From: an uncultured Saprospirales bacterium
Lineage (GTDB): Bacteria > Bacteroidota > Bacteroidia > Chitinophagales > Saprospiraceae
Reading direction: 5' to 3'
Length of the DNA stretch: 43,510 nt
Assembly (NCBI GenBank): GCA_937926355.1
Contig: CALAZP010000261.1
Location: forward strand, 1 to 43,510
Shown here: piece after piece, positions 8,470 through 15,864 of the stretch
Position numbering within the stretch: the first letter of the stretch is position 1
Layout: every line of letters begins with the position of its first letter
Notes under the pieces: model-generated
Seen by the model: only the letters and a program-made list of their open reading frames with translations
Told to the model about the DNA's origin: nothing
Databases searched by the model: none
Position numbers and translations under genes: made by a program

Positions 8470-9504
8470 TTGGAAGATATTAGGAAAATGAACGAACAAG
8501 CACTGGTTTCTTTTATGAAAAGTCATCAGCAGCAAGCTTTTAGGGCAAAACAAATAGGCGAATGGTTGTGGCAAAAGGGGGTTCGTGGTTTTGATGAAAT
8601 GACCAATTTGTCTAAGCCTTTAAGAGATTTATTGGCCCATCATTTTGTAATTAATGGGATAATCTTAGATAAAATCCAGCGTAGTGAGGATGGAACGATT
8701 AAATTCCGGTTTCAATTACATGATGGCCATTTTATTGAATCAGTTTTGATTCCCGTAGAAAAGGATAAAAGGTATACAGTATGTGTAAGTAGTCAGGTGG
8801 GTTGCAGTCTTACCTGTAGTTTTTGTGCAACGGGAAAAATGAAACGTATTCGAAACCTTGAAGCTGCTGAAATTTTTGATCAGATTGTTTTGGTTAATAA
8901 GGAATGTGAGGTGGTTTTTGGTAGACCAATAACGAATATCGTTTATATGGGAATGGGAGAACCCCTCTTGGCTTATAGTGAGGTAATGAAAAGTATAGAA
9001 ATAATTACTAGTTCGGAGGGTTTGGGGATGTCTCCAAGGAGAATTACTATAAGCACTGCGGGAATTGCTAAGATGATTCGAAAATTAGCTGATGATAACA
9101 TTAAAGTTAACTTAGCTTTATCTCTTCATGCAGCTACAGATACCAAGCGGAACCACATTATGCCGATTAATGAACATAATAATTTAGAGTCTTTAATGTC
9201 CGCACTAGTATATTATTATCAAAAAACGGGTAATAGAATTAGTTATGAATATATAGCACTGAAAAATTTCAATGATTCTCTTGAGGATGCGGCTCAATTA
9301 TTTAAGCTTTGCAGATATTTCCCTGTTAGGGTGAATATCATTGAATACAACCCAATAGGAGATGGAATCTTTGAGCAGTCTGATATCAGTACGATTGACC
9401 AATTCGCCCAATATCTCACGGATAAAAAAATTATGGTCACTGTGAGAAGAAGCAGAGGAAAAGATATTGATGCAGCTTGTGGACAACTGGCGAATAAAGG
9501 TTAA
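8470..9504 (+). CDS. rlmN: 23S rRNA (adenine-2503-C2)-methyltransferase / tRNA A37 methyltransferase RlmN
   Basis: A 344-residue radical SAM methyltransferase that methylates C2 of A2503 in 23S rRNA and of A37 in some tRNAs. The radical SAM cluster motif is GCSLTCSFCATGK (CxxxCxxC), followed by YMGMGEPLLAY and the RRITISTAGI block. The second catalytic cysteine is in DIDAACGQL at the C-terminus. I kept the TTG start at 8470 because it gives the EDIRKM opening expected from the family's DIRxL N-terminus; the alternative is the ATG at 8488. Its TAA shares bases with the stop of the convergent aldehyde dehydrogenase (TTAA). Confidence 0.95.
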   Translation: MEDIRKMNEQALVSFMKSHQQQAFRAKQIGEWLWQKGVRGFDEMTNLSKPLRDLLAHHFVINGIILDKIQRSEDGTIKFRFQLHDGHFIESVLIPVEKDKRYTVCVSSQVGCSLTCSFCATGKMKRIRNLEAAEIFDQIVLVNKECEVVFGRPITNIVYMGMGEPLLAYSEVMKSIEIITSSEGLGMSPRRITISTAGIAKMIRKLADDNIKVNLALSLHAATDTKRNHIMPINEHNNLESLMSALVYYYQKTGNRISYEYIALKNFNDSLEDAAQLFKLCRYFPVRVNIIEYNPIGDGIFEQSDISTIDQFAQYLTDKKIMVTVRRSRGKDIDAACGQLANKG

Positions 9505-11027
9505 AAATCAAATTTTATACCTTGAGCAAGCGGCAAATCTGCACTGTAATTAATGGTATTGGTTTGCCTTCTCATATAAGCTTTCCAAGCATCTGAACCA
9601 CTTTCACGGCCTCCACCGGTTTCTTTTTCGCCACCAAATGCTCCTCCAATTTCTGCACCACTTGTACCAATATTTACATTAGCAATTCCACAATCAGAAC
9701 CAGCGCAGGATAAAAACTGTTCAGATTCCTTTAAATCATTGGACATGATCGCAGAGGAAAGGCCTTGAGGTACTCCATTATTAATAGCAATAGCATCTTC
9801 TATTTTATCGTAAGACATCAAATATAAAATGGGCGCAAAAGTTTCAGTTTGAGCTACTTCACTATTAGGGGAAACTTCAGCAATACAGGGTTTTACAAAA
9901 TATCCTTTTGCATATTCGCCTTCTTGGAGTACTCCACCTTGAACTGCAAATTTTCCGCCTTCTTCCTTGATTTTTTTTAAGGTTTCCAGATAATTATTGA
10001 CTGCAGTTTCATCGATTAAGGGCCCCATATGAATGCTGGAATCTAGTGGATTGCCAATTTTAATTTGTTGATATGCAGCAGAAAGTTTATCTCTTACTTC
10101 ATTATATATACTGCTATGTATGATAAGTCTTCGGGTGCTGGTACATCTTTGACCAGCAGTTCCAACGGCTCCGAAAAGGGCTCCTGTAAGTACTAGATTT
10201 AAATCTGCTGAAGGAGTAATGATAATAGCATTGTTTCCTCCCAGTTCCAATATGGTTTTTCCAAGTCTTTTGGCCACTTCCACACCTACTATTTTTCCCA
10301 TTCTAGTGCTACCTGTAGCGGACACCAGAGGGATGCGTTTATCTTTGGTTAACCATTCTCCTACACGATAATCTCCGGTTACGATATTAGATAAGCCTTC
10401 AGGCAGGTTATTTTCCTTAACTACTTTTGCAAATAGTTTTTGACAAGCAACGGAACATAATGGTGTTTTTTCAGATGCCTTCCAGATACAAACGTCGCCA
10501 CAAGCAAAAGCAATCATGGCATTCCAAGACCAGACTGCCACGGGGAAATTAAAGGCAGAAATGATTCCCACAATTCCCAAAGGATGCCATTGTTCATACA
10601 TTCTATGGAAAGGTCTTTCAGAATGCATTGTCAACCCATAAAGTTGCCTAGATAGACCAACAGCAAAATCGCAGATATCTATCATTTCTTGAACTTCCCC
10701 CAATCCTTCTTGAAAACTTTTGCCCATCTCTAGGGAAACTAATTTTCCTAAGTCTTCTTTTACATTTCTTAGGGTATTACCATATTGTCGTATAATTTCA
10801 CCTCTTTGAGGTGCGGGAATAAGCCGCCATTTCCCAAAAGCTTCTTGAGCATTAGCGACGACATTTTGGTATTCTGTTTCGGAGGTGATACTAACTTTTC
10901 CAATTAGGGTTCCATCAATGGGGGAATAGGATTCTATAAATTCATTGGAAAGATATTCTTTTTGACCAGTTGAAGTTCCAGCGTTGTTGGCCTCTAGGTG
11001 TAGTGATTTTAAAAAAGATAAGTTCAT
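9501..11027 (-). CDS. ALDH7-type aldehyde dehydrogenase (aminoadipate-semialdehyde dehydrogenase-like)
   Basis: A 508-residue NAD(P)-dependent aldehyde dehydrogenase. The general base lies in LELGGNNAIII (E261) and the nucleophile in GTAGQRCTSTRR (C295). ELGGNNA and FGAVGTAGQRCT are the wording of the ALDH7/antiquitin group, whose members oxidise 2-aminoadipate 6-semialdehyde (piperideine-6-carboxylate) in lysine breakdown or betaine aldehyde in osmoprotection. Other supports are SAFNFPVAVWSWN (158-169) and VSATGSTRMGK (235-245) of the cofactor site. It starts at an ATG, 9 bp after the YqeY gene, so it is the last gene of the rsmA-yqeY-aldh run. A lysine aminotransferase partner was not recognised here. 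Confidence 0.88.
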   Translation of the reverse strand: MNLSFLKSLHLEANNAGTSTGQKEYLSNEFIESYSPIDGTLIGKVSITSETEYQNVVANAQEAFGKWRLIPAPQRGEIIRQYGNTLRNVKEDLGKLVSLEMGKSFQEGLGEVQEMIDICDFAVGLSRQLYGLTMHSERPFHRMYEQWHPLGIVGIISAFNFPVAVWSWNAMIAFACGDVCIWKASEKTPLCSVACQKLFAKVVKENNLPEGLSNIVTGDYRVGEWLTKDKRIPLVSATGSTRMGKIVGVEVAKRLGKTILELGGNNAIIITPSADLNLVLTGALFGAVGTAGQRCTSTRRLIIHSSIYNEVRDKLSAAYQQIKIGNPLDSSIHMGPLIDETAVNNYLETLKKIKEEGGKFAVQGGVLQEGEYAKGYFVKPCIAEVSPNSEVAQTETFAPILYLMSYDKIEDAIAINNGVPQGLSSAIMSNDLKESEQFLSCAGSDCGIANVNIGTSGAEIGGAFGGEKETGGGRESGSDAWKAYMRRQTNTINYSADLPLAQGIKFDF

Positions 11028-11036
11028 TATTGGAAT

Positions 11037-11483
11037 TTAGGCTAATAAATTTTTTAAAAGGGTTGATATGGTTTTTCCGTCCGCTTTTCCAGCGAGTTCT
11101 TTAGTAGCTACACCCATAACTTTTCCTAGGTCTCTAATAGAAGTAGCGCCAACTACTTGAATAATTTTTTGTAACGCAAGAGTTAATTCTTCTGTTGAGA
11201 GCTGTTCTGGCAAGTAATTTTCAATGACACCGATTTCTTCCTTTTCAGTTTGGGCCAAATCTTCTCGATTTTGTTTTTCGTATATTTCGAGAGAATCTTT
11301 TCTTTGTTTAATTAATTTTTGAAGTAGTTTTATTTCACTTTCTTCGTTTAATTCATTCCCAGAGCCATCCGTCTTGGCCAGTAAGATAGCAGCTTTAATG
11401 GCTCTAATACCTCTAAGAGCAATCGCATCTTTTGCTTTCATTGCTGCTTTGAGGTCCACATTTATTCTCTCTTCAAGCGTCAT
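11037..11483 (-). CDS. YqeY/GatB-tail domain protein
   Basis: A 148-residue protein beginning MTLEERINVDLKAAMKAKD, the standard opening of the YqeY family; the ATG at 11483 fits this better than a TTG 9 bp upstream. The domain is homologous to the tRNA-binding tail of GatB, as seen in ENYLPEQLSTEEL and LGKVMGVATKELAGKADG. Its biological role is not settled; tRNA-related binding is the usual guess. It overlaps the end of rsmA by 11 bp on the same strand, so translation of the two is likely coupled. Confidence 0.88.
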   Translation of the reverse strand: MTLEERINVDLKAAMKAKDAIALRGIRAIKAAILLAKTDGSGNELNEESEIKLLQKLIKQRKDSLEIYEKQNREDLAQTEKEEIGVIENYLPEQLSTEELTLALQKIIQVVGATSIRDLGKVMGVATKELAGKADGKTISTLLKNLLA

Positions 11484-12240
11484 GGTTTTCAATTTTTTGG
11501 GTCAAGGTAATGAAATCTGTTAAACTCAATTGCTCAGGCCTGCTATTGAAATACGAATCTTCTAATGAAAAATTATCTGGGACGATTGCCTTTAGCGTGT
11601 TTCGAATCATCTTTCTTCTCTGACCAAAGGTAGTTTTAACGATTTGTTTAAACAACTTTTCATTGTATTCAATAGGTAAACTATTTTTTCTTGTTAGGCG
11701 GATTACACCTGATTGCACTTTTGGTGGTGGGTTAAATTCATTTTTATCCACAGTAAATAAGTATTCTGTTGTGTATTTGGCCTGGGTAAGCACACTAATA
11801 ACACCGTAGGATTTAGTACCTGGTTTAGAAGTAATTCTCTCTGCAACCTCTTTTTGAAACATTCCCACCATAATGGGAATACAGTTTGAATAATCTAGCA
11901 TTTTGAAGATGATTTGAGAAGAAATATTGTATGGAAAATTACCAATTAGGCCGAAGGGGGAATGATTAAAACACTCATCAAGGCGCAATTGTAAAAAATC
12001 TCTTTCAATGATTTCCAAATTGCTAGTGAGAGGGGTTTTTTTAAGAAATCTAACCATATCTGGATCAGCTTCTACCAATTTGAGGTCCATATTGAGGTTC
12101 ATCAGATGGATAGTCAAGTTACCAGTACCGGGCCCAACTTCTAAAATACGCTCTATTTTCCCGTCTATAGCCCTTGCAATCTTTTCAGCAATTTGCGTGT
12201 TTTTTAGAAAGTGTTGTCCGAATGATTTTTTGGCTTTCAA
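11473..12240 (-). CDS. rsmA: 16S rRNA dimethyladenosine transferase
   Basis: RsmA (KsgA) dimethylates the two adjacent adenines near the 3' end of 16S rRNA, a late step in 30S assembly. The protein shows KAKKSFGQHFLKN at the start, the SAM site VGPGTGNLT, the catalytic NFPYNISS (NLPYN motif) and FNPPPKVQSGVIRL. There is no in-frame ATG near the start. I chose the TTG at 12240 because it places KAKKxxGQHFL at the N-terminus, as in relatives; the other choice is a TTG at 12267 that adds nine residues. A TATGTTTG sequence at 12272-12265 could be the -7 box and would favour the shorter form. Starts are divergent with pdxA, only 42 bp apart. Confidence 0.92.
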   Translation of the reverse strand: MKAKKSFGQHFLKNTQIAEKIARAIDGKIERILEVGPGTGNLTIHLMNLNMDLKLVEADPDMVRFLKKTPLTSNLEIIERDFLQLRLDECFNHSPFGLIGNFPYNISSQIIFKMLDYSNCIPIMVGMFQKEVAERITSKPGTKSYGVISVLTQAKYTTEYLFTVDKNEFNPPPKVQSGVIRLTRKNSLPIEYNEKLFKQIVKTTFGQRRKMIRNTLKAIVPDNFSLEDSYFNSRPEQLSLTDFITLTQKIENHDA

Positions 12241-12282
12241 AATGTTATTTTTGTGAATGTTACACAAACATATAGATAAATA

Positions 12283-13359
12283 ATGGATCGAATTAAAGTA
12301 GGTATTACTATTGGAGATATAAATGGCATTGGACCAGAAGTTATTATCAAAACATTTTTGGATGATAGAATTTTATCGCTTTGTACTCCTGTTATTTATG
12401 GGGCATCAAAAGTGATTTCTTACCATAAGAATATAGTAGACGACGATTTTAGATTTAATCAATTGAAATTGGGTGAAAAACCAATAGAAGGAAAAGTGAA
12501 TGTGGCCAATTGTTGGCAGGAGGCAGTTACGATAAACTTAGGAACGGCAACCAAAGAAGGAGGCATTTATGCAATAAAGGCATTGGAGCAAGCAATACAG
12601 GATCTAAAGGGAGGTAAAATTGACGCTTTAGTAACGGCCCCTATTAATAAGCATTCCATGCAAATGGCAAACTTTCCTTTTAAAGGGCATACAGAATTTC
12701 TTACTGATTCTTTTGGAATTAAGGAAAGCTTAATGTTTATGATTCAAGAAAATCTCAGGATAGGAGTGGCTACTAATCATATTCCTGTAGAAGAAATCGC
12801 ATCCCATCTTGATAAAAGGACGTTAGCCCAAAAAATTCAAATTATGTATGATAGTTTGGTTAAAGATTTCGGATTGGAAAGGCCAAAAATTGCGATTTTA
12901 GGATTAAATCCGCATGCGGGAGATAGCGGGGTAATAGGAGAAGAAGAAATCCAAATTTTAAAACCGGTTATAGAAGAATTTAAAGAAAAAGGACAATTAG
13001 TTATGGGACCATTTGCAGCTGATGGCTTTTTTGGGAGTGGTGCCTATGGCAAGTTTGACGCAATTATGGCTATGTATCACGATCAAGGGTTAGTACCTTT
13101 CAAACTATTAGCTTTTGGAAAAGGCACTAATTTTACAGCGGGGCTTCCCATTGTTCGAACGTCACCTGATCATGGAACTGGATTTGATTTGGCAGGTAAA
13201 AATAAAGCAGATCCAACTTCTTTTCGTCACGCACTTTTTTTGGCAATAGATTTGGCTAGAAATCGAAAGAATTACCGAGAAGACCATGCCAATCCTTTGG
13301 CAAGAAAGAATATTTATGATAATGGTGAGGATGAAATTCTCACGGATTCTGAGGAATAA
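12283..13359 (+). CDS. pdxA: 4-hydroxythreonine-4-phosphate dehydrogenase
   Basis: A 358-residue PdxA, an NAD-dependent oxidative decarboxylase in the DXP-dependent pathway to pyridoxal phosphate. Signatures are GITIGDINGIGPEVIIK at the start, TAPINKHSM (119-127), FKGHTEFL, LGLNPHAGDSGVIGEEE and YHDQGLVPFK, where the histidines and aspartate bind the divalent metal. The segment TSPDHGTGFDLAGKNKADP near the C-terminus is also typical. Length is close to the family norm, with a short acidic tail. The lspA gene follows 2 bp after the stop, so the two are cotranscribed and share the terminator downstream of lspA. Confidence 0.96.
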   Translation: MDRIKVGITIGDINGIGPEVIIKTFLDDRILSLCTPVIYGASKVISYHKNIVDDDFRFNQLKLGEKPIEGKVNVANCWQEAVTINLGTATKEGGIYAIKALEQAIQDLKGGKIDALVTAPINKHSMQMANFPFKGHTEFLTDSFGIKESLMFMIQENLRIGVATNHIPVEEIASHLDKRTLAQKIQIMYDSLVKDFGLERPKIAILGLNPHAGDSGVIGEEEIQILKPVIEEFKEKGQLVMGPFAADGFFGSGAYGKFDAIMAMYHDQGLVPFKLLAFGKGTNFTAGLPIVRTSPDHGTGFDLAGKNKADPTSFRHALFLAIDLARNRKNYREDHANPLARKNIYDNGEDEILTDSEE

Positions 13360-13361
13360 AA

Positions 13362-14024
13362 ATGGAAATATTGAAAAAGAAATTTTGGCTTACTGCAATT
13401 ATTTTATTGGTCTTAGCTTTGGACCAAAGTCTTAAGATCTGGGTAAAGACTCATATGGAGTATGGAGAAGAGTTTAAAATTCTAGGATTAGATTGGGCTT
13501 TAATACATTTCGTGGAAAACAATGGAATGGCCTTTGGCTTGAGTCTAGGTGGGGAGTATGGAAAGTTGGTGCTCAGTATATTTAGGATTATTGCAGTTGG
13601 TTTTCTAGTATATTACCTTAACTTCCTTTTAAATAGCGGAGCTAAAAAAGGAATTTTAATAAGCTTTTCCCTAATCCTAGCTGGCGCAATAGGCAATATT
13701 ATTGATAGCGCAGTATATGGTATGATTTTTAGCGAATCTACCTACCACGGAGGATTAGCAGAAATTTTTCCTGAAGCTGGTGGCTACGCTTCATTTTTGC
13801 ATGGTAAAGTTGTCGATATGTTTTATTTCCCAATCATCAATGGGTTTTTACCAGATTGGTTGCCATTGTGGGGAGGCAAGCATATCATGTTTTTCCAACC
13901 CGTATTTAATGTAGCCGATGCTTCCATATCCATAGGGGTTATAAACATGTTGTTGTTCAATAGAACCTTTTTTGCCAATCAAAAAACAGAAAAAATAGAG
14001 GAAGAAAAAAAGGAGTCTAATTGA
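13362..14024 (+). CDS. lspA: Lipoprotein signal peptidase (signal peptidase II)
   Basis: A 220-residue inner-membrane aspartyl protease that cleaves prolipoproteins after lipidation. Family motifs are DQSLKIWV near residue 21, VENNGMAFGL (52-61), GAIGNIIDS with the first catalytic aspartate and VFNVADASIS with the second. The protein is longer than the roughly 165 residues of E. coli because of an extension between the two aspartates (a GGYASFLHGKVVDMFYFP region and a loop to the last helix), a form I know from Bacteroidota. It ends in a charged tail whose stop codon lies inside the terminator. Several lipoproteins in this window would be its substrates. Confidence 0.95.
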   Translation: MEILKKKFWLTAIILLVLALDQSLKIWVKTHMEYGEEFKILGLDWALIHFVENNGMAFGLSLGGEYGKLVLSIFRIIAVGFLVYYLNFLLNSGAKKGILISFSLILAGAIGNIIDSAVYGMIFSESTYHGGLAEIFPEAGGYASFLHGKVVDMFYFPIINGFLPDWLPLWGGKHIMFFQPVFNVADASISIGVINMLLFNRTFFANQKTEKIEEEKKESN

Positions 14025-14040
14025 TGGACTCCTCTTTTTT
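14011..14040 (+). terminator. Intrinsic terminator of pdxA-lspA
   Basis: AGGAGTC (14011-14017) pairs with GACTCCT (14027-14033) around a 9-nt loop and is followed by a T-rich run (CTTTTTTTT). A-rich sequence before the stem would extend the pairing and lets it work for the convergent ArsR gene too. The lspA TGA is in the loop. Confidence 0.85.
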
Positions 14041-14054
14041 TCCAAATTGGAATT

Positions 14055-14366
14055 TTACGCTTCGGTTTCTAGGAAATTTCCAATTGCACCCACTGCATTA
14101 CTTAATTTCTGATAGTCAATGCGGTAGTGGATGTACTTGCCATCTCTCTCTGTAATTACAAGACCAGCACTTCTTAAAATTTTTAGATGTTGAGAAGTTA
14201 TAGATTGCTCTAGATTAAGATTGTTGTAAATTTTATTGACGTTAATGTTGTCATTTTCATCAATAAATTCTAAAATTTTTAATCTTAAAGGGTGAGCAAT
14301 AGCTCTGAGGATTTCCGAAGAAACCTGCAGTTGGTCTTGGTTCAGAGATACTTGTGCCTTTCTCAT
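14055..14366 (-). CDS. ArsR-family winged-helix regulator (first of two)
   Basis: A 103-residue ArsR/SmtB-type helix-turn-helix protein. AIAHPLRLKILEFI is the usual first helix pair, EQSITSQHLKILRSAGLV the recognition helix, and ERDGKYIHYRID the wing. There are no cysteines at all, so the thiolate metal sites of ArsR and SmtB are absent and the signal is not a thiol-bound metal at the classic sites. It resembles the second regulator 104 bp upstream, with the same EQS..SQHL.ILR.AG.V....GK.IHY frame, and is probably a duplicate. An 11-bp element shared with that gene lies 62-72 bp before its ATG. Target genes are not evident. Confidence 0.88.
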   Translation of the reverse strand: MRKAQVSLNQDQLQVSSEILRAIAHPLRLKILEFIDENDNINVNKIYNNLNLEQSITSQHLKILRSAGLVITERDGKYIHYRIDYQKLSNAVGAIGNFLETEA

Positions 14367-14427
14367 AGCTGTCTAGTTTTCAAAAGTTTTTAACATTAAA
14401 AATGTTGTTGATTTTGGGAGGCTTTAC

Positions 14428-14438
14428 GGTACGATATT
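14428..14438. promoter_or_regulatory. Shared element GGTACGATATT, copy 1
   Basis: This 11-mer recurs in reverse orientation at 14865-14875. It lies 62-72 bp upstream of the first ArsR start codon, close to the distance seen for copy 2. A shared auto- or cross-regulatory operator is the simplest reading; this is inference. Confidence 0.4.
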
Positions 14439-14469
14439 CATAAAAATCAAACAAAAATTAAATCGGTTT

Positions 14470-14808
14470 TTACATAGCCAGTTCTTCAGCCAGCCGTGAA
14501 ATTTGTGCTAATCGGTCTTTGTCAAGTGAGTAGTGAATGAACTTTCCTTGACGATCAGTATCTACTACGCCAGCTCTTCGTAAGATGGCTAAGTGTTGTG
14601 ATGCCACGGATTGTTCCAGGCGAAGTTTGATATAGATATCAGTAACAGTCATACTTCCGAATTCTTCCAACAAATCAATAATTCTTGCTCTTAATTTGTG
14701 GTTAACCGCTCTTAATACCAAAACGGCTTTTCTAAGGTCTGCATAGTCTAATCTGATATCATCATCTCCTCTCTTGAGGGTTATGACTTCACTTTTTTGT
14801 TTTCTCAT
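14470..14808 (-). CDS. ArsR-family winged-helix regulator (second of two)
   Basis: A 112-residue ArsR-type regulator with an N-terminal extension of about 15 residues relative to its neighbour. Helices AVLVLRAVNHKLRARIIDLL, recognition helix EQSVASQHLAILRRAGVV and wing DRQGKFIHYSLD are clear. It too lacks cysteine, so classic metal sensing is unlikely. VNHKLRARIID replaces the usual A[LV]..P.R..IL, so the first helix is slightly unusual. No dedicated operon accompanies it: tsaB lies upstream in the same direction, 150 bp away, with two hairpins between. Regulation of growth or envelope genes elsewhere is possible, but nothing here shows it. Confidence 0.88.
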   Translation of the reverse strand: MRKQKSEVITLKRGDDDIRLDYADLRKAVLVLRAVNHKLRARIIDLLEEFGSMTVTDIYIKLRLEQSVASQHLAILRRAGVVDTDRQGKFIHYSLDKDRLAQISRLAEELAM

Positions 14809-14864
14809 TTTACTCGTTCGCTCTTTAAAATGTTAGTAATTTGGATTCGTATATAGCCTTTCCA

Positions 14865-14875
14865 AATATCGTACC
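14865..14875. promoter_or_regulatory. Shared element AATATCGTACC, copy 2
   Basis: Reverse complement of copy 1 at 14428-14438, located 57-67 bp before the second ArsR start codon. The similar distances and exact 11-bp identity make a common binding site plausible. Confidence 0.4.
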
Positions 14876-14892
14876 AAAAAAACATGTAATAT

Positions 14893-14912
14893 GATTTGCC
14901 ATAAGGCAAATC
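14893..14912 (-). terminator. Hairpin GATTTGCC-N4-GGCAAATC after tsaB
   Basis: A perfect 8-bp stem with a 4-nt loop, 47 bp beyond the tsaB stop in the leftward direction, with a T-run (TTTTTTT) beginning about 12 nt later. A second, smaller hairpin TGGGC-N4-GCCCA lies at 14933-14946, right after the tsaB stop. Either or both may end the tsaB transcript; the gap before the T-run makes the first imperfect as an intrinsic terminator. Confidence 0.45.
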
Positions 14913-14958
14913 GATCGTCGTACAAGGTATTTTGGGCGTTAGCCCACTTTCTTATAGT

Positions 14959-15645
14959 TTAAATTTTGTTCTTCGCATAAGTAATATTGGGTGGTTTGAG
15001 ATAAAAAGGTGAAAATTGAGCGATATCGGTGAAGTCGGTTTTTTGTATTGCTTCAAAAGATAATGGCGCCAACATAGCCGCATTACACTTAGCTGGGTAA
15101 TGGATTAATTCTATTTCGTCATGCAACATCTTCCAGGCTTTATCAGCCCCATTACCCATAATTATAATTGGAAGATTTTCTTTTTTTAGTTTTTCGAAAT
15201 ATTCTTTATTAAGAATTAAAGCTGTAGGCCCAGTTACCTCTATGTTATTATTATAAATAGATAGATATACTTCATTTCTCCTTGCATCTATCATAGGAAT
15301 GTAGAGTCCATCAGTTTTTAATTGCTGATAGGCCGAAAAGGCTATTGCTTGTAGGGTATTAATTTCTATTAATGGACGGTTTATTGCGTAGCATATACCT
15401 TTGGCAAGAGAGGCACCCACACGTAAACCTGTATAAGATCCTGGACCTTTACTGACCGCAATCGCGTCTAAGTCCGTTATTTTTAAATAAGACTCTTTGA
15501 GGAGTTCTTTAATTAATCCAGATATGATGGAGGAATGGGAGTAGGTTTCGTGAACACTACGTTCAGATAGGATAAGTTTTTGGGAAGACAAACAAACAGA
15601 GCAGACCTCCGTCGATGTCTCGATGTTAAGGATTATAGATTTCAT
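14959..15645 (-). CDS. tsaB: tRNA threonylcarbamoyladenosine biosynthesis protein TsaB
   Basis: A 228-residue TsaB, the non-catalytic partner of TsaD in t6A37 modification of ANN-decoding tRNAs. It has the ASKHA-fold start LNIETSTEVCSVCLS, then HSSIISGLIKELL, and the diagnostic AVSKGPGSYTGLRVG near 64-78 and AKGICYAI. IPMIDARRNEVY (near 116-127) is also family-typical. Length is normal. It begins at an ATG and stands alone, divergent from prfA 219 bp away. A perfect FNR-type dyad lies 29-42 bp before the start codon, which is unusual for a housekeeping gene. Confidence 0.93.
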   Translation of the reverse strand: MKSIILNIETSTEVCSVCLSSQKLILSERSVHETYSHSSIISGLIKELLKESYLKITDLDAIAVSKGPGSYTGLRVGASLAKGICYAINRPLIEINTLQAIAFSAYQQLKTDGLYIPMIDARRNEVYLSIYNNNIEVTGPTALILNKEYFEKLKKENLPIIIMGNGADKAWKMLHDEIELIHYPAKCNAAMLAPLSFEAIQKTDFTDIAQFSPFYLKPPNITYAKNKI

Positions 15646-15670
15646 GTTTTGTAGATAGCTCTATGCCTTA

Positions 15671-15690
15671 GATTTGATTTAAATCAAATC
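15671..15690. promoter_or_regulatory. 20-bp perfect dyad containing an FNR-type box
   Basis: GATTTGATTTAAATCAAATC is a perfect 20-bp palindrome. Its core, TTGAT-TTAA-ATCAA (15674-15687), equals the FNR consensus TTGAT-N4-ATCAA. It lies upstream of tsaB (29 bp from the box to the ATG) and about 178 bp upstream of prfA. The rest of the 15646-15864 gap is AT-rich with no gene seen. Confidence 0.5.
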
Positions 15691-15828
15691 CGTAACATGG
15701 TCGCAATATAACAAATATTTATAATATCAATTTTTTATTTAGTATATTTTTAAACATATTATTTTTTCCAATTCGCTTCAATTTTTTCTGTAGGAGAACT
15801 AATAAAAAATAAATAGCACTCATTTGGT

Positions 15829-15836
15829 TATTTTTG
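15829..15836 (+). promoter_or_regulatory. Candidate -7 box of prfA
   Basis: TATTTTTG matches TAnnTTTG exactly and ends 28 bp before the prfA ATG. No good TTG is present at the -33 position, so the assignment rests on the -7 element alone. Confidence 0.4.
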
Positions 15837-15864
15837 CGGTTCAAAAAGAAAAGGAATTTCAATT

